A stretch of 12,920 bases of DNA from CAZQYC01 sp043746555 (GTDB lineage: Bacteria; Pseudomonadota; Gammaproteobacteria; Steroidobacterales; Steroidobacteraceae): positions 1 to 12,920 of the forward strand of contig JAYTQU010000332.1 in NCBI GenBank assembly GCA_043746555.1, given 5' to 3'. The notes beneath the pieces were generated by a model, which ran no database searches, was not told the DNA's origin, and worked only from the letters and a program-made list of their open reading frames with translations. The position numbers and the translations under genes were made by a program. Shown in pieces: positions 12,910 to 12,920 of the stretch (within the stretch, counting starts at the first letter, position 1; every line of letters begins with the position of its first letter).

Positions 12910-12920
12910 ATCGCACTGTG
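12906..12920 (+). CDS. start of a further gene, cut by the window end
   Basis: ATG 12906 overlaps the glycosyltransferase stop (ATGA) and opens a frame reading MNRTV to the window edge. The overlap suggests a coupled next gene of the same operon. If this is a pigment cluster, an acyltransferase, ligase or LolA-like protein would be expected, but five residues cannot show it. Confidence 0.4.

Overview
The window looks like a stretch of a gammaproteobacterial chromosome of moderate GC content. The core genes support this: greB, argS followed by a SPOR-domain cell-division-type gene, and priA. An ECF-sigma/DUF3619/DUF3106 operon and a glycosyltransferase of the type found in aryl-polyene pigment clusters also point to Gammaproteobacteria or Betaproteobacteria, perhaps a Xanthomonadales or Nevskiales relative. 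This lineage is inferred from gene families, not proven.

Region 1 (1-3435) is an accessory, defence-type segment. It begins with the tail of a gene ending in a winged-helix-like domain. An intergenic stretch follows with a possible minus-strand small RNA. Next is a fragment holding only the first 44 codons of a type I methylase gene (hsdM), then an AlbA_2/HATPase_c_4 ATP-binding regulator-like gene, then a full-length hsdM. No hsdS or hsdR is present downstream. The fragment and the full gene are about 90% identical over 132 bp, and similarity begins at the start codon. The fragment's reading frame ends in an ATGA overlap with the AlbA gene.

Region 2 (3457-9846) is core. It holds greB (minus), a small conserved-looking plus-strand ORF, a strong terminator with a possible small RNA before it, and then a minus-strand series: priA, an unrecognised 124-aa ORF, argS and the SPOR-domain gene. 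Two degenerate inverted-repeat elements lie in gaps here, one between argS and the SPOR gene and one upstream of priA.

Region 3 (9847-12920) starts with a gap carrying an inverted pair of DnaA-box-like 9-mers. A tightly packed four-gene operon follows: ECF sigma factor, DUF3619-like membrane protein, small secreted or lipoprotein-like protein and DUF3106 protein. All three junctions are 4-base stop/start overlaps. A family 2 glycosyltransferase then overlaps the start of a further gene that runs off the window.

The most unusual item is the hsdM fragment / AlbA / hsdM arrangement without specificity or restriction subunits. The sigma operon is probably an autoregulated envelope-type response unit, but neither its signal nor its regulon can be read from this sequence.
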